From Achatina immaculata (taxonomy: Eukaryota > Mollusca > Gastropoda > Stylommatophora > Achatinidae): a stretch of 64,000 nt of DNA. Below, in pieces: positions 52,522 through 63,387 of this stretch (its first letter is position 1; each line of letters opens with the position of its first letter). The stretch covers positions 45,381,251 through 45,445,250 of the forward strand of contig CM019693.1 of the NCBI GenBank assembly GCA_009760885.1. The letters run 5' to 3'. Below the pieces are notes generated by a model. It did not search any database. It saw only the letters and a program-made list of their open reading frames with translations, and was not told the DNA's origin. The translations under genes were made by a program, and so were the position numbers.

Positions 52522-54965
52522 ACATGGTTAATCAGAACGGAGAAAGAGTAATTGAAATATGTCTAACAGAGGGCATGGTCACTGGAGGCACAATATTTCC
52601 ACACAAAGACATACATAAAACAACGTGGATATCTCCAGATGATAGAACTAGAAACCAGATAGATCATTTTTTTGTATTATAAAGCAATACAGAACATCTC
52701 TAATAGATGTAAGGGCTATAGGGGTGCAGATGTTAACAGTGATTACAACCTGTACATAGGGAAAATAAAACTAAAACTGAAAAACCAACACAAAAGAAAT
52801 CAGTACACAGAAAGATAAACAGCTATAGCCTACAAGAAGAGAATACTAACAGTAATTTCAATCAGGAACTTGCCAATCATTCCAGAAAACTCAGTGATGT
52901 AGAGGAGATAGGTATAGATGAATTACGGAATTCTTACAGCACAGCCATAATCACAGCAGCAAAAACAAGCGCTGGACTGAAAAAAAAACCAAATAGAAAA
53001 GCATGGATATCAGAAAACATATGGAAGTACATACATGAGAGACGAGCAGTCAAATTAGATATGTTGAATGCAAAAACAGATCTTGGAAAAGATCTGGCGA
53101 AAGCAACATACAAAGAAATAGACAAGAAAGTAAAAAAGTTCAGCTAGAAGGGATAAAAGAGAATACATAGACAATATGGCGAAAGAGGCAGAAAAAGCAG
53201 CAAAAACAGGAGACAGCAAAACTTTATATAACATACAAAAGAGGATAACAAGTACTATTACATCTAAAGAAAGACCAATCCTTAGCAAAACTGGAACACT
53301 ATTAACATCAAATAAAGACCAAAAGCAAAGACAGGCTGAACACTTCCAAGAAATACTTAATCGACCACACCCAAAACAATTGTTAAACCTTGAAACTGAT
53401 TTACCAGCCCCACAACTAAATGTCAACCTAGATTAAATTAAATTGCATGAAATTGAAACAGCAGTGAATTTAATGGCTAACAAAAAACTGCAAGTGAAGA
53501 TGAAATAACAGCCGAAATGGTAAAAGCTATCAATAGTGACAACATGAGACAACTACAGAGAATGTTTAACAAGATCTGGAAAGAAGAAAGGACCCCTTCT
53601 AAATGGAAGAAAGGAATCATTGTTAAAATACAAAAAAAAAGCAACCTTAGTGACTGTAACAATTGGAGAGGAGTAACCTTAATATCAGTTGTATCAAAAG
53701 TATTTTGCAAGGTCATTTTGAATAGACTCAAAGATACAGTGGATACCGCAAAGATGGAAGAACAAGCAGGATTTCGAAAAGAGAGAAGCTGTCTCGACCA
53801 GATCTTTACTCTCAGAATAATACTTGAAGAACATACTGAAAAGCTGAAACCATTAATACTGAACTTCATAGATTTTAAAAAGGCATTTGATAACATACAC
53901 AGAGATTCATTATGGAGAATTTTATGTCTATATGGAATACCATCTAAAATTGTCAACATCATTAAGGACTTCTACAATGGATATGTTTGTGCAGTCAAGA
54001 CAGAAGAAGGGATGAGTGAATGGTTCCAGATTGAAACAGGCGTGAAACAAGGATGTATACTGTCTCCTTTGCTTTTTGGAATTACAATAGACTTCATAAT
54101 GAAAAAATGCTGCACGGGTAACACAGGTATTGACCGGGTACAAGTGATCCACCTAGAAGATCTTGATTTTGCTGATGACATAACTCTTATCAGTAACAAT
54201 GTGAATTCCATGCAAGAAAAACAGATAGTATGTCTTCACTGGCTAGCAAAATAGCATATGAAATTAACAAGGACCAAATAAAAGTAATGAAAATTCCCAT
54301 TAATTAAAATGTAAAAATACACATAGAAGGGACAGATATTGAAGAAGTCAATCAATTTGCATACCTTGGCAGCTACATAGACCAGGATGGTGACATCAGA
54401 AAGGAAGTTAGAATTAGAATTGCAAAAGCAGCATCGATCTTCAAGAATCTTGAGAACATACGGAATTCAAAAGTTGTAAGCACAAAAACCAAGTTAAGAC
54501 TATTCAATTCAAATGTAATGTCCACCCTCATTTATGCATGCGAAAGCTGGAAAACAACTAAAGAAATAGAAAAGAAATTGGACTCTTTTGAAAACAAATG
54601 CCTAAGGAAAATACTCGGCATCAAGTGGAACGAATTCAAGAACAACGCAGAGATAAGACAGATGACTGAACAACAACCAGTCTCATGGGTGATCAGGAAA
54701 AGGAGATGGACATATGTTGGTCACGTGATGAGAAGAAAGTCAGAGAATCCCAAAACAAGCTATCAAGTGTAACACAACAGACCAGAGAAAAAGTGGCAGA
54801 CGGGTGGTACTCAAAGAGGAGATTGTTAAGAGAGGCCAAATTATTAGGCATAAAATCCGTTGATGAGGTTGAAAGATTCGCCGAAGACAGGGAAAAGTGG
54901 TAAACTACTTTGCGAGTCCTATGTGACGTTTAGCGGCACGGTAAGGATTTACGATATAAGATGTG
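52522..54965 (+). mobile_element. LINE family C copy 2, inserted in mariner
   Basis: Plus-strand, 5'-truncated within the endonuclease (it starts at the equivalent of DMVNQNGER), ending in a short ATAAGAT tail. The 10-bp direct repeat ATTTACATTG at 52512-52521 and 54966-54975 flanks it. It is about 2.44 kb and closely related to copy 1. Confidence 0.95.
53176..54903 (+). pseudogene. LINE C copy 2 linker and RT, degraded
   Basis: Main frames: 53176-53436 (linker), 53517-54254 (245 codons: NWRGVTLISVVSKVFC, QAGFRKERSCLDQIF, NFIDFKKAFDNIH, GVKQGCILSPLLF, DLDFADDITLIS) and 54518-54772 (YACESWKTTKEIEKKLDSFE). RT motifs A, B and C are intact, but stops and shifts split the protein into four or more pieces. 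More decayed than copy 1. Confidence 0.92.
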
Positions 54966-54975
54966 ATTTACATTG

Positions 54976-55590
54976 GCAAACAGTTTCTGGCACATTTCAA
55001 CATGGTTCTCTTTCTGATCGTGAGTCAGAAAATGCTGCACGAATCTTGCACAAACTCGACGCTTCTGAAGTTTTTCAGACAAAATTTGATGGCAAGATCC
55101 TATGCTGGTGCCCACTTCGTCAGCAACTTCTTGGACAGTTAAACGATCATTTCCACGAATCACAGCACGAATTCTCTCGACATGGTCTCGTCTGTTTCTA
55201 TGAAGGATCGTTCAAGCTTAGGACATTCACCTACCGACGTTCTGGCCTCTCTAAAACACTTAAACCACTTATAACCTTGCGTTCTGCTCACAAGTCCTCA
55301 CCGTACGCTTGGTTAAGCAATTTCCATGTCTCTACAAACAATTTGTTTACAGGTTTGCAGCAAATTTTCGCAAATACACACATAGACACACACGTTGCTC
55401 TTCAAGCTCCTTCACTGTCACTTTGTCACTAATCCGAGGTACACCTTGGTCGCGTGCTCATTTCACTGGATGTAGCTCGATGACTAATGCAAATAGCGGA
55501 TATAAGCAAATGGTAGTTTGCTGTCAAGACCTGCCATTAGCTGCGCTCGATATCTGCTCCCTGCCCTCTGTGCCGGTTAGAGCGCTATTT
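54976..55590 (-). mobile_element. Mariner-like transposon fossil, transposase N-terminal part
   Basis: The minus-strand frame at 54930-55163 reads NDRLTVQEVADEVGTSIGSC with HQILSEKL, the helix-turn-helix DNA-binding region of mariner transposases, then HDQKENHVEMCQKLFANVN. The more N-terminal sequence (up to about 55400) is recognisable only in broken frames. It becomes contiguous with 51930-52511 once the LINE is removed. Confidence 0.85.
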
Positions 55591-56520
55591 CATTTTTTTT
55601 TCGTTTAAACACACCTCATAGTATTTTGTTTTGTTTGGATGTCTCCTCTGTCTTTCCTTAGATGTTTCTGTTTTGTAAAGCTTCATCAATTATTCCATGT
55701 GACACTTTAATATTTCCAGTTATTTTAAGAGAGTTCTCAGTTATAAACGAACTAGAAACTCGGCTACAGAGTTACATTTTCTGATCATTCAGCACCAACT
55801 CATAAAGCAAACTGGAATTTTAAAAAAAACAAACTTATACAACAAAATTTAACAAGGAAAATCTGTGCCTGGCAACTGAAACTTTAATCAATTTTATCAT
55901 GGCCAGTAGTTAAATTCTGCTGAGAGAAGAAAAACTAAACGGGTCTGCCCCATTTAAAGCCAGTACACCTTCCCCACGCCACCTCATCCACTTCCCTCCA
56001 CCACACACACACAAACACATATGTATACTTTATCAACGAAGAAATACATCTCCACATGAACGAATGATGACAGAAGTATAATATCATGTGATGAATGTTG
56101 ATATAATTAAAATGTCACTTGATGAAACAACAAAATTCCAGAGAAACGTCAAGACAAGGAACATTGATTCACGCAACAAGTAAAGAGAGAGGAAAACAAT
56201 GAAAAATAAAACATAAGGAAGAACATACCACAGCTATTTTCAAAACCACATGCAGACCGCTTCTGCTTTTATTTAAAGAAATGCCACGCCGACATGCAGT
56301 CATGCGGCTCCACTGTGTGACAGTATTGCTATGATCATTATTAGATAAATGAGCTACTACAAATATTTTCATTTCACAACTCCTCTCTTTCTTTTTTACT
56401 GAGTTTTCTTGTGACTATCATGTTCTCTAACTTACGTGTTACAATGACATCTCTAAATATTTTTGTTATCTTTTCTTCATGGTCTAAATATTTCCATGTT
56501 CTTCTCAGAGAACTTTTTTA
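55591..56520. other. Unannotated AT-rich spacer
   Basis: No coding sequence supported. Confidence 0.5.
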
Positions 56521-56525
56521 GCCAG

Positions 56526-56577
56526 CCCCCCCCCCCCCCCCCCCATTATTCGAGACATGAAGTGCATCTTTCTCTCA

Positions 56578-56621
<44 letters not shown>

Positions 56622-56622
56622 G
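56526..56622. repeat. Poly-C tract and (CA)n microsatellite
   Basis: About 19 C at 56526-56544, then about 20 CA dinucleotides at 56581-56619. Confidence 0.95.
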
Positions 56623-56707
56623 TCTGCGTGGACATTGATCCCATGTAACAGTGGAATATTATTTTTAGAAAAGGCATTTGGATTATGGGGAATATCTTCG
56701 TGTTCCA

Positions 56708-56950
56708 AAGACGCTGGCGATGGTTGGGACATGTGCTCCGAATGACTGACAACTCACTACCAAAAATAGCACTAAGATGGACACCACAGGGGAGCAGAAG
56801 TAAGGGTAGACCAAAAGAGACATGGAGAAGAACAACAGAAAGGATGTTGAGCAATAGAGGGCTCACCTGGGCAAGAGCAGAAAAAAAGGCGAAGGACAGG
56901 CATTTGTGGAAAACCCTTGCGGAAGCCCCATGTGCCCTGGGCACTTAAGG

Positions 56951-56999
<49 letters not shown>
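56708..56999 (+). mobile_element. AG-family LINE, 292-bp 3' fragment
   Basis: Contains only the C-terminal coding part (RRWRWLGHVLRMTDNSLPKI to AEAPCALGT, uninterrupted in 56685-56948) and a long (AG)n tail of about 45 bp. The 14-bp direct repeat ATCTTCGTGTTCCA flanks it at 56694-56707 and 57000-57013. The intact frame and long pure tail suggest a young insertion. Confidence 0.96.
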
Positions 57000-57003
<4 letters not shown>

Positions 57004-57013
57004 TCGTGTTCCA

Positions 57014-57314
57014 GATTTTCTTTCCTTCTATGTCACGAGAAGAAATCTGAATGTGATTTGTTTGATAAGAAAATTTAAGAAAAAGATTTTTCTTAAAAAT
57101 TCTCCTCTATGCTCAGTTTTCTAAAGTTAAATTTGAAAGATACAATGAAGAGACTTAAAAAAAATTATTAGAAAAACTGAACCGAGCATAATTAATGAAA
57201 TTATCATTATGCACTGCCCTGCCTATAACAATGATCACTGAATCTTCTCCATGCCCAACAATCTGCTGGCCGGTATTTCTAACCAAGCTCATTGCCTCTT
57301 TTTTGTGAGAGCAT
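57014..57314. other. Unannotated spacer
   Basis: AT-rich, no supported feature. Confidence 0.5.
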
Positions 57315-57510
57315 TCAGTGTTTGATACATCCACGAAACATTCAATGTTTGATATATACAGGAAGCATTCACTGTTTGATACATCCAAGAAGCATGCAGT
57401 GTTTGATACATCCAAGAAGCATGCAGTGTTTGATACATCCAAGAAGCGTTCAATATCTGATACATCAAAAACAAAACAAAAAAGAAGTCCAATGTTTGAT
57501 ACATCCGAGA
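57315..57510. repeat. 27-bp minisatellite, about seven units
   Basis: The unit TGTTTGATACATCCAAGAAG followed by CATGCAG is 27 bp, or nine codons, and keeps all frames open by periodicity. Copies diverge at the right end. Confidence 0.92.
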
Positions 57511-57839
57511 AACGTTCATTAGAACAAAGGATATTATTCCTTTCAATTATTGTTTTTATGTATGACTCATGACAAATTTGCTTAGCTCTCTCTCTCTAAT
57601 GAACGTCCTAAATTTATGGAACATTGATATAGCAAACATGCAAAGTCCTAAATCTGGTCTTCAAGAAAATCAACCGCGGGAGATAAAAATGGGTAAACCA
57701 GATGGAAAATTTGGCATCGCAAATTTCCTCATCAAAGAAATCTATTCTTAGAACTCTCATGGGTGGAAGGTGATTCCCAATAGCACTTCCTATACCGAAG
57801 TTTAATTGGCCTACACTCACTTCCTGTTTGAATATTATC

Positions 57840-58002
57840 CTTACATCTATTGGATAAAATCTTTCAGGAAGCACGTGATCATTACGTAAGGAGGAATCCC
57901 TCAAATTGCGTGAGGAAAGGATTCGTCTTCCATCATCTATCCTTGAATCTTCGCCGAATTTCCAATGTTTTATGATTTCACAAAGATCCGTCGATGTAAA
58001 AT
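57840..58002 (+). promoter_or_regulatory. Candidate S6K promoter / 5' leader
   Basis: Within 165 bp upstream of the S6K ATG are an inverted CCAAT box (ATTGG, 57850-57854), an E-box CACGTG (57872-57877) and a palindromic TTACGTAA bZIP-type site (57882-57889). No TATA box at a fitting place. Clustered sites support a promoter, but the transcription start is unknown, and motifs this short occur by chance. Confidence 0.35.
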
Positions 58003-58104
58003 ATGGCTGGTGTCTTCGACCTAGAACTCACCGAAGATGGTGGGCGCACAGAGGAACTGTCAGATGAAGAGTATTTTGAGGCCGATGAGAGCGGGCGACA
58101 ACAG
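58003..58104 (+). CDS. RPS6KB1: p70 S6 kinase, coding exon 1
   Basis: Thirty-four codons starting at the ATG of MAGVFDLELTED and ending at ESGRQQ, followed by GTTAGT as splice donor (phase 0). MAGVFD(I/L)(D/E)L is the characteristic amino terminus of p70 S6 kinases. The FDLEL stretch matches the TOR-signalling (TOS) motif, which in characterised orthologues binds Raptor and lets mTORC1 phosphorylate the kinase. The acidic EELSDEEYFEADES that follows is also usual. The enzyme phosphorylates ribosomal protein S6 and translation factors to promote growth. Joined with 59602-59627 and 62282-62402, this gives the first 83 residues; the remaining exons are off the right edge. The short exon has no homologous competing start upstream. 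Confidence 0.9.
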
Positions 58105-58779
58105 GTTAGTTTTGAATGTGGCCTTCCTTTGTCGAGTCATGAGTGAATGGCTACTTCCACCATTATGACTGTCTTATCGTGAAAGGCGAATGTTGGTACT
58201 TTTGTCGCAATACGATCATGTCGTAAAGAAATAATGCCTTACATATTGATAGTGAAGTAAACTAAGTATGGAAAAATAAGAACACGTGTCTTGACGGTCG
58301 CATAAATTTAATTCTGCCATTTTCCCTTTCCAATGAATTGAACAGACATATTTGATAAGTTTCGTAAGTCTAAAAAAAGATTTAAACTCACGGGCACAGT
58401 CTTTTGTCTTCTTAGTTTTAACTTAAAGCACGACATAGACTTGTTTACAGAAGATAATGAGAAATGTATTAGCTTTATGGGATATAAAATGATAAGAGGA
58501 TGGTTGACAACTGTGTTACAAACAGCAAATTAAAAAAAAAAACTGATAGATTCAGTAGGAAATATTCAAAGGTATAGTGAAAGACAAATTGGTGATGATG
58601 TGGTCAAGGGCTTACTGATATTTATCAGTAATATCACACAAAGCCTGCAGATAACATACATAATTCAGAACTCTTGTATTGTTATATTATTTTTGCTTAT
58701 TATTTTTTATTCCAAATGATTCCAGTTCATAAGTATAATTTAAAGAATAAAGAATGCAAACAATATATTTTAATAAGGA

Positions 58780-59022
58780 AGTAATGAGAAACAGGCTACA
58801 CTGGTTGGGCCATGTAGAAAGAATGGTAGAGAACGCACAAATGAAAATGATGTATGCACAAGAGATGAGGGAAACATGGCCATGGAAAGACAACATAGAA
58901 GAGGATATAAAAGAAATTGGTGTCACCAACTAGAGAGAGAAGATTAGGAGTAGAGAGGAATGGAGGTGAGCTTTATCTGCAGCAGTGAGCCTTAATGACT
59001 CAGAAAGCTGAAGAAGAAGAAG
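58780..59022 (+). mobile_element. LINE 3' fragment in S6K intron 1
   Basis: Plus-strand relic: RNRLHWLGHVERMVENAQMK and WKDNIEEDIKEIGVTN, the C-terminal region of an RTE-like LINE, ending in a GAAGAAGAAG tail. Same transcriptional orientation as the host gene. Confidence 0.75.
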
Positions 59023-59171
59023 TAATGAGGACAGAATAAAAATGAAAAGAATGAACAAACTGATTGTGTTTCATTTAGATTAAGTGTTAGTGGTCATTCT
59101 GCACAATTTGTATTTTTTCCAGTCAGTTTAGTTACCTTCTCTTTTTCTTATCACCTGATCATTCACATTTT

Positions 59172-59475
59172 TGTCTCCTCACTTTTATTGAAGTTCCAGA
59201 CACTGGCAAGTTCCTTGATTTGTCTCCTCACTTTTATTGAAGTTCCAGAGACCGACAAGTTCTCTGATTTGTCTCCTCACTTTTATTGAAGTTCCAGAGA
59301 CTGTCAAGTTCTCTGATTTGTCTCCTCACTTTTATTGAAGTTCCAGAGACTGTCAAGTTCTCTGATTTGTCTCCTCACTTTTATTGAAGTTCCAGAGACT
59401 GTCAAGTTCTCTGATTTGTCTCCTCACTTTTATTACAGTTCCAGAGACTGGCAAGTTCTCTGACTTGTCTCCTCA
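59172..59475. repeat. 49-bp minisatellite, six units
   Basis: TGTCTCCTCACTTTTATTGA starts units at 59172, 59221, 59270, 59319, 59368 and 59417, exactly 49 bp apart, with a part-unit at 59466. Confidence 0.97.
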
Positions 59476-59601
59476 TGATACCCATAGGAAGTGTGACTGC
59501 ATACATCAGTGAAACAAATAAATGTGGTAAAAAGTTTGTTATATGTTTAAGATGTGATTTAGTCAATGATTTGTAATGTTTGATATTATTTTGTATTTCA
59601 G

Positions 59602-59627
59602 GAATATGGAGGCGATGGGTTGCCCAA
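59602..59627 (+). CDS. RPS6KB1: p70 S6 kinase, coding exon 2 (26-nt microexon)
   Basis: A 26-base exon bounded by TTGTATTTCAG and GTAAGT. It encodes EYGGDGLP and two bases of the next codon (phase 2), completed as Asn by the first base of exon 3. The frame from exon 1 (phase 0) to exon 3 is maintained only if this exon is included, or if both 1 and 2 are arranged this way. Vertebrate S6K has a comparable GG-containing acidic/neutral stretch here. Support comes from strong splice sites and phase, not from conservation alone. Confidence 0.75.
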
Positions 59628-60616
59628 GTAAGTTGTTAGACTTTGTGCATGGCAACTTTTGTTCATACGTTTTATGTTTGCAACTTTCAGACTTTTCTGT
59701 TGTGTTTATGAAATTTTTATACTTGTGAGTTCTGTTTTCCTGTAACTTTAATAGCTTTTGTTGTCCACATCGTTAACTGTTGGAAGAACTGTTCACATTA
59801 TGAACTGTCAGAAGAGTATATTTCCCTGCTCTCCACATCCATAACTTTTTTTGTTTACATATATTTAACGCCAATGCTCTGCAACACTTAGCCAGATTAC
59901 ACATATCCTGAGAGATAGCCATAAACAAAGTAACAAAAATGTATACAGTAATGACGTCCAGAGAGTCAGACCAACAGAGAAGTCAGTAGTTTGTATGGAG
60001 GATCACTGATCATCTCTGCTAGGAAGGTTAACAATATGATGGGTGGGCCATGTAGAGAGAGTCAGACCAACAGAGAAGTCAGTAATTTGTATTATCAGTA
60101 GTTTGTACAGAGGATCACTGATCACCTCTGCTAGGAAGGTTAACAGTATGATGGGTGGGCCATGTAGAGAGAGTCAGATCAAACTCTCATAAATGGAGAG
60201 ACAATTCCTGTCAGAGTAATTTAGGCCTGTCAAATTTCTGTCAGTTACTATTTGTCAAATTCCTGTCACTTGTCAGAAGTTACCATTTGAGGTGACTAAA
60301 ACTTATAGAAAGGAAAGTTAACAACAACATTTTGTATTTTTTTAAACCAGAGCATTTTCAATTTTAACAAAATTTTACAAAAAAATATTGTTAACAGCTA
60401 TAAAATGTTCTCCTTTTCACACAAAACTTTGTTATGTCCGAGTATAAAGCTGAATTCTTGCCCCTGAAGCTGAGGTCAGGATCTTTTAACATATATACTA
60501 TGTCAGGAAAGAGCAAGAAAATAAAAGCAATTTGTGTCTGAAAAAGGCACATAAATTTGTTTGATAACTAGATAAATTTTGTCCTCTATTTTTTTCTCTC
60601 TGTAATTATTTCTAAC

Positions 60617-61290
60617 TTCCTTGGGTAGCAAAATAGATCTTGAAATTAACAAAGGCAAAACAAAAAATTCTGAAATTTCTCATTAATCAAGATGGATGAA
60701 GCAAACCAGTTTGCATACCTTGGCAGCTACATAGACCAGGGTAGTGACACCAGGAAGGAAGTTAGAATTAGAATTGCAAAGCCAGCATTGTCCTTAAAAA
60801 ATCTTGAGAACATATGGAATTCAAAAGTTATAAGCACAAAAACCAAGTCAAGATTATTCAGTTCAGATGTGATATCCACCCTTATTTATGCATGTGAAAG
60901 CTGGAAATCAACTAAAGAAATAGACAAGAAATTAGACTCTTGAAAACAAATGCCTCAGGAGAATACTTGGTATAAAGTGGAATGAATTTAAGAACAACAC
61001 AGATAAGCAAACAACAACATGTCTCATGGGTGATCAGAAAAAGAAGATTGACATATGTAGGCCAGGTGATGAGAAGAAGCAATCAAAGAATACCAAAACA
61101 AGCTGTCAAGTAGACCACAACAATGAAAAAGAGGTCGACCATGTGAAACTCTAAAGAGGACATTGTTAAGAGAAGCCAGTTTAGTGGGCACAGCATCCCT
61201 TGATGAAGTTGGAAAAACTCACTGAAAACAGGAAAACTTGGCTAACAACTATGCAAGTTTAACGACACGGGGAGGATGTAAAATATAAGT
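60617..61290 (+). mobile_element. LINE C 3' fragment in S6K intron 2
   Basis: The 83-codon frame at 60692-60943 reads ANQFAYLGSYIDQGSDTRKE and LIYACESWKSTKEIDKKLDS, matching LINE C. Broken frames continue to the C-terminus, and GTAAAATATAAG-type text is the tail. More diverged than copies 1 and 2. Confidence 0.88.
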
Positions 61291-61380
61291 TAAGATATTT
61301 ATGTTTGAAAACCTCTGATAATAATTTTGTGAAATTGTGACCAGAATAAAGTGAAAAGTTATTGAAAAAAACACTTTTTT

Positions 61381-62064
61381 ATTCATTCATTCCTTTGCAT
61401 GTCCCTTGCGGAACTTTGCCTCCCAAACAGCACTCCTGTAGGCCTCTCGGTTGTGAGCAAGATGGCCTGCTGCTGCTGCATCCATTTCCAGATCATCAAC
61501 GATGTCTTGCAGCCATCTTCGTTTCGGTCTTCCTCTTTTTCTTTTTCCCATTATGTATCCTTCCAATACGGTCTTCTCTAAATTATCATGACGTTTAATG
61601 TGGCCAAAATATTTAAGTTTTCTCTCTTTAATCCTCTTTACTAGCCAGCCTTCTTCAATATTAAGCTCTTGTAGTATAGATATATTTGTTCTTTTTTGTG
61701 TCCACGATATTTGGAGAACTCTTCTATAGCATTTACATTCAAAGGCATTTATGTGCTTCTCAGCTGTTTTGTTAAGTGTCCAGGTCTCACAGGCATATGT
61801 TGCGATGGGAAAGATGCATGCCCTTAAAAATCTTATTTTTGTGGTTCTGTCTGCTCCTCTCCACAGATTCTTCATTTGTTTTACTTTCTGAAGAGCAATA
61901 GATGTCCTCCTTTTAATTTCCCTCATTGTATCTCCATTATTAGTTAGTAGTGATCCAAGATATTCAAAACTCTCCACTTCTTCCAGTTTTTCCTCATTGA
62001 TACATATTTCAGTTGCCTTGTTTGTTTTGTCAGTTGTCATCACTTTAGTTTTCTTTGCATTATA
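61381..62064 (-). mobile_element. LINE A 3' fragment in S6K intron 2
   Basis: The minus-strand 237-codon frame at 61387-62100 is almost undamaged: EEVESFEYLGSLLTNNGDTM, FPIATYACETWTLNKTAEKH, GWLVKRIKERKLKYFGHIKR and GKRKRGRPKRRWLQDIVDDL, to the end at FRKGHAKE. (AATG)n tail at 61381-61392. A weak 8-bp repeat TTTTTTAT (61375-61382 / 62066-62073) may be the TSD. Long intact frame, so probably a young insertion. It is antisense to the host gene. Confidence 0.9.
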
Positions 62065-62281
62065 ATTTTTTATATCGATGTGTAATTGACCTATACTCAC
62101 TTCTTGTTTGGATATTATCCTTCATCTGCTGAGATCAGTACAAAGTTGTGAATAAAATAAATAGTACCATTAGTAGCGGTGTGATTTCTTATTGCTAGCT
62201 TATTCAGTCAGAAGTATCTATCTTTATCATAAATGTAGTAAATGGTTTTTGTGTTACTGTGTGTTGGGCATTTTCTTTCAG

Positions 62282-62402
62282 TGAAGAGATTATGGAAACA
62301 TTGGAACTCTCGGCCCAGACAGTTAACCCAAGTAATGTCCGCAAGATTGGCAGAGAGAGTTTTGAGATCATAAGCCTGCTTGGGAAGGGTGGCTATGGCA
62401 AG
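62282..62402 (+). CDS. RPS6KB1: p70 S6 kinase, coding exon 3 (start of kinase domain)
   Basis: A 121-base exon between TTTCTTTCAG and GTGAGT. With the two bases carried from exon 2 it encodes 41 residues: NEEIMETLELSAQTVNPSNV, then RKIGRESFEIISLLGKGGYG and K. LLGKGGYGK is the glycine-rich ATP-binding loop (GxGxxG) of the AGC kinase domain, and FEI-LLGKGGYGKVF is diagnostic for the S6K family. It ends in phase 0 right after the loop lysine. The VAIK lysine, activation loop and hydrophobic motif would be in exons beyond this window. RSK and AKT relatives also have a Gly loop, but GKGGYGK combined with the MAGVFD start points to p70 S6K. Confidence 0.93.
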
Positions 62403-63387
62403 GTGAGTGTACTGCTGCTGGTACCTTGTATACAGTTTATAAGTTGTGTGTGTACTGCATGTATGTTATATAAAGTTTATACACTGTACTACTGTTGTAT
62501 ATTGTATGAAGTTTATAATTGTGTGTGATACTATTGTCATAGTGTGGAAACATTTATACACTGTGTATAGAACTTTATAAACTGTGAGTTACAGTATATA
62601 AAGTTTATAAACCTTATGTATACAACTATTGGTGTGAGTTGTCCCTGCTCTGGAAGTGGTGAGCTGATAAAGATGTCTATCTCTCTGACTGACACATATC
62701 AGTGGTGAGTATGTTGAACAAAGGTCCTTTGATATTGTTTGATCCTGAGATCAACTCATTAGACCAAATGTACCCGAGCAGATCTCTTTGAATCTTGGCC
62801 ACTGATTAGAACTGGTGGTCAGTTTGAGTGGCAGCTAGCAAGAAGAATCGTTGAGAACTTGTGGTTAGTAGATTAGCCAGTTGATGACCTGGTCAGCTCA
62901 GGAAAGTCATTAAATGAATTTACTTTAAAGGAACATTTTAGAACAACCTCTCTTAATCAGATCATCAGTGTTGTCATGCAGAGTTCAATTCAATGTGTTT
63001 TTGTTTTGATTTGTACCATTATGTACAAGTGATGGATTAACCTATAGCCTGTTATGTTTAATAATGTACTCAGGCACTCGTCAGGCCGAGTTTAAATAAA
63101 TTTTTATTATCTACAAGCTGATTATCATGCTTTTGACTGTGATATAGTGACAGAATTGACAGAAATAGTGAAGCAGAGAAAGTAGATATATTTATCACAT
63201 CAGTATTAAATACGAACAATAAACCCAACCTTTTCAAGACCAGAGGCAACTTTACATTGGTATATTTTAAAGCTGTGGATGTAAATTAGTGTTGATACAA
63301 TATGTCAGGTTTATCACTCACTCAAGTGCCGTGCTGTGTGCAGTAGGCAATCATTTCTCATCACAATTTCCTGTCTTTAGACTTGAT
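62403..63387 (+). other. S6K intron 3 (start)
   Basis: Begins GTGAGT. A loose ~35-40-bp repetition around GTTTATACACTGT lies at 62440-62620. No further exon was recognised before the window ends, so the intron is at least 1.6 kb. Confidence 0.7.

Larger units (their letters stand above)
58105..59601 (+). other. S6K intron 1
   Basis: 1497 bp, GT-AG (GTTAGT...TATTTCAG). Contains a LINE 3' fragment (58780-59022) and a 49-bp minisatellite (59172-59475). Confidence 0.85.
59628..62281 (+). other. S6K intron 2
   Basis: 2654 bp, GT-AG (GTAAGT...TTTCTTTCAG). It holds a ~118-bp tandem duplication around ATGGGTGGGCCATGTAGAGA (about 59950-60185), a LINE C fragment on the plus strand and a LINE A fragment on the minus strand. 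Confidence 0.85.

Noticed and set aside
57614..57904. Minus-strand 96-codon ORF upstream of S6K as a divergent gene (vertebrate S6K is head to head with delta-tubulin)
   Set aside because: The protein shows no convincing tubulin motif and no splice-supported continuation. Synteny alone is not evidence.
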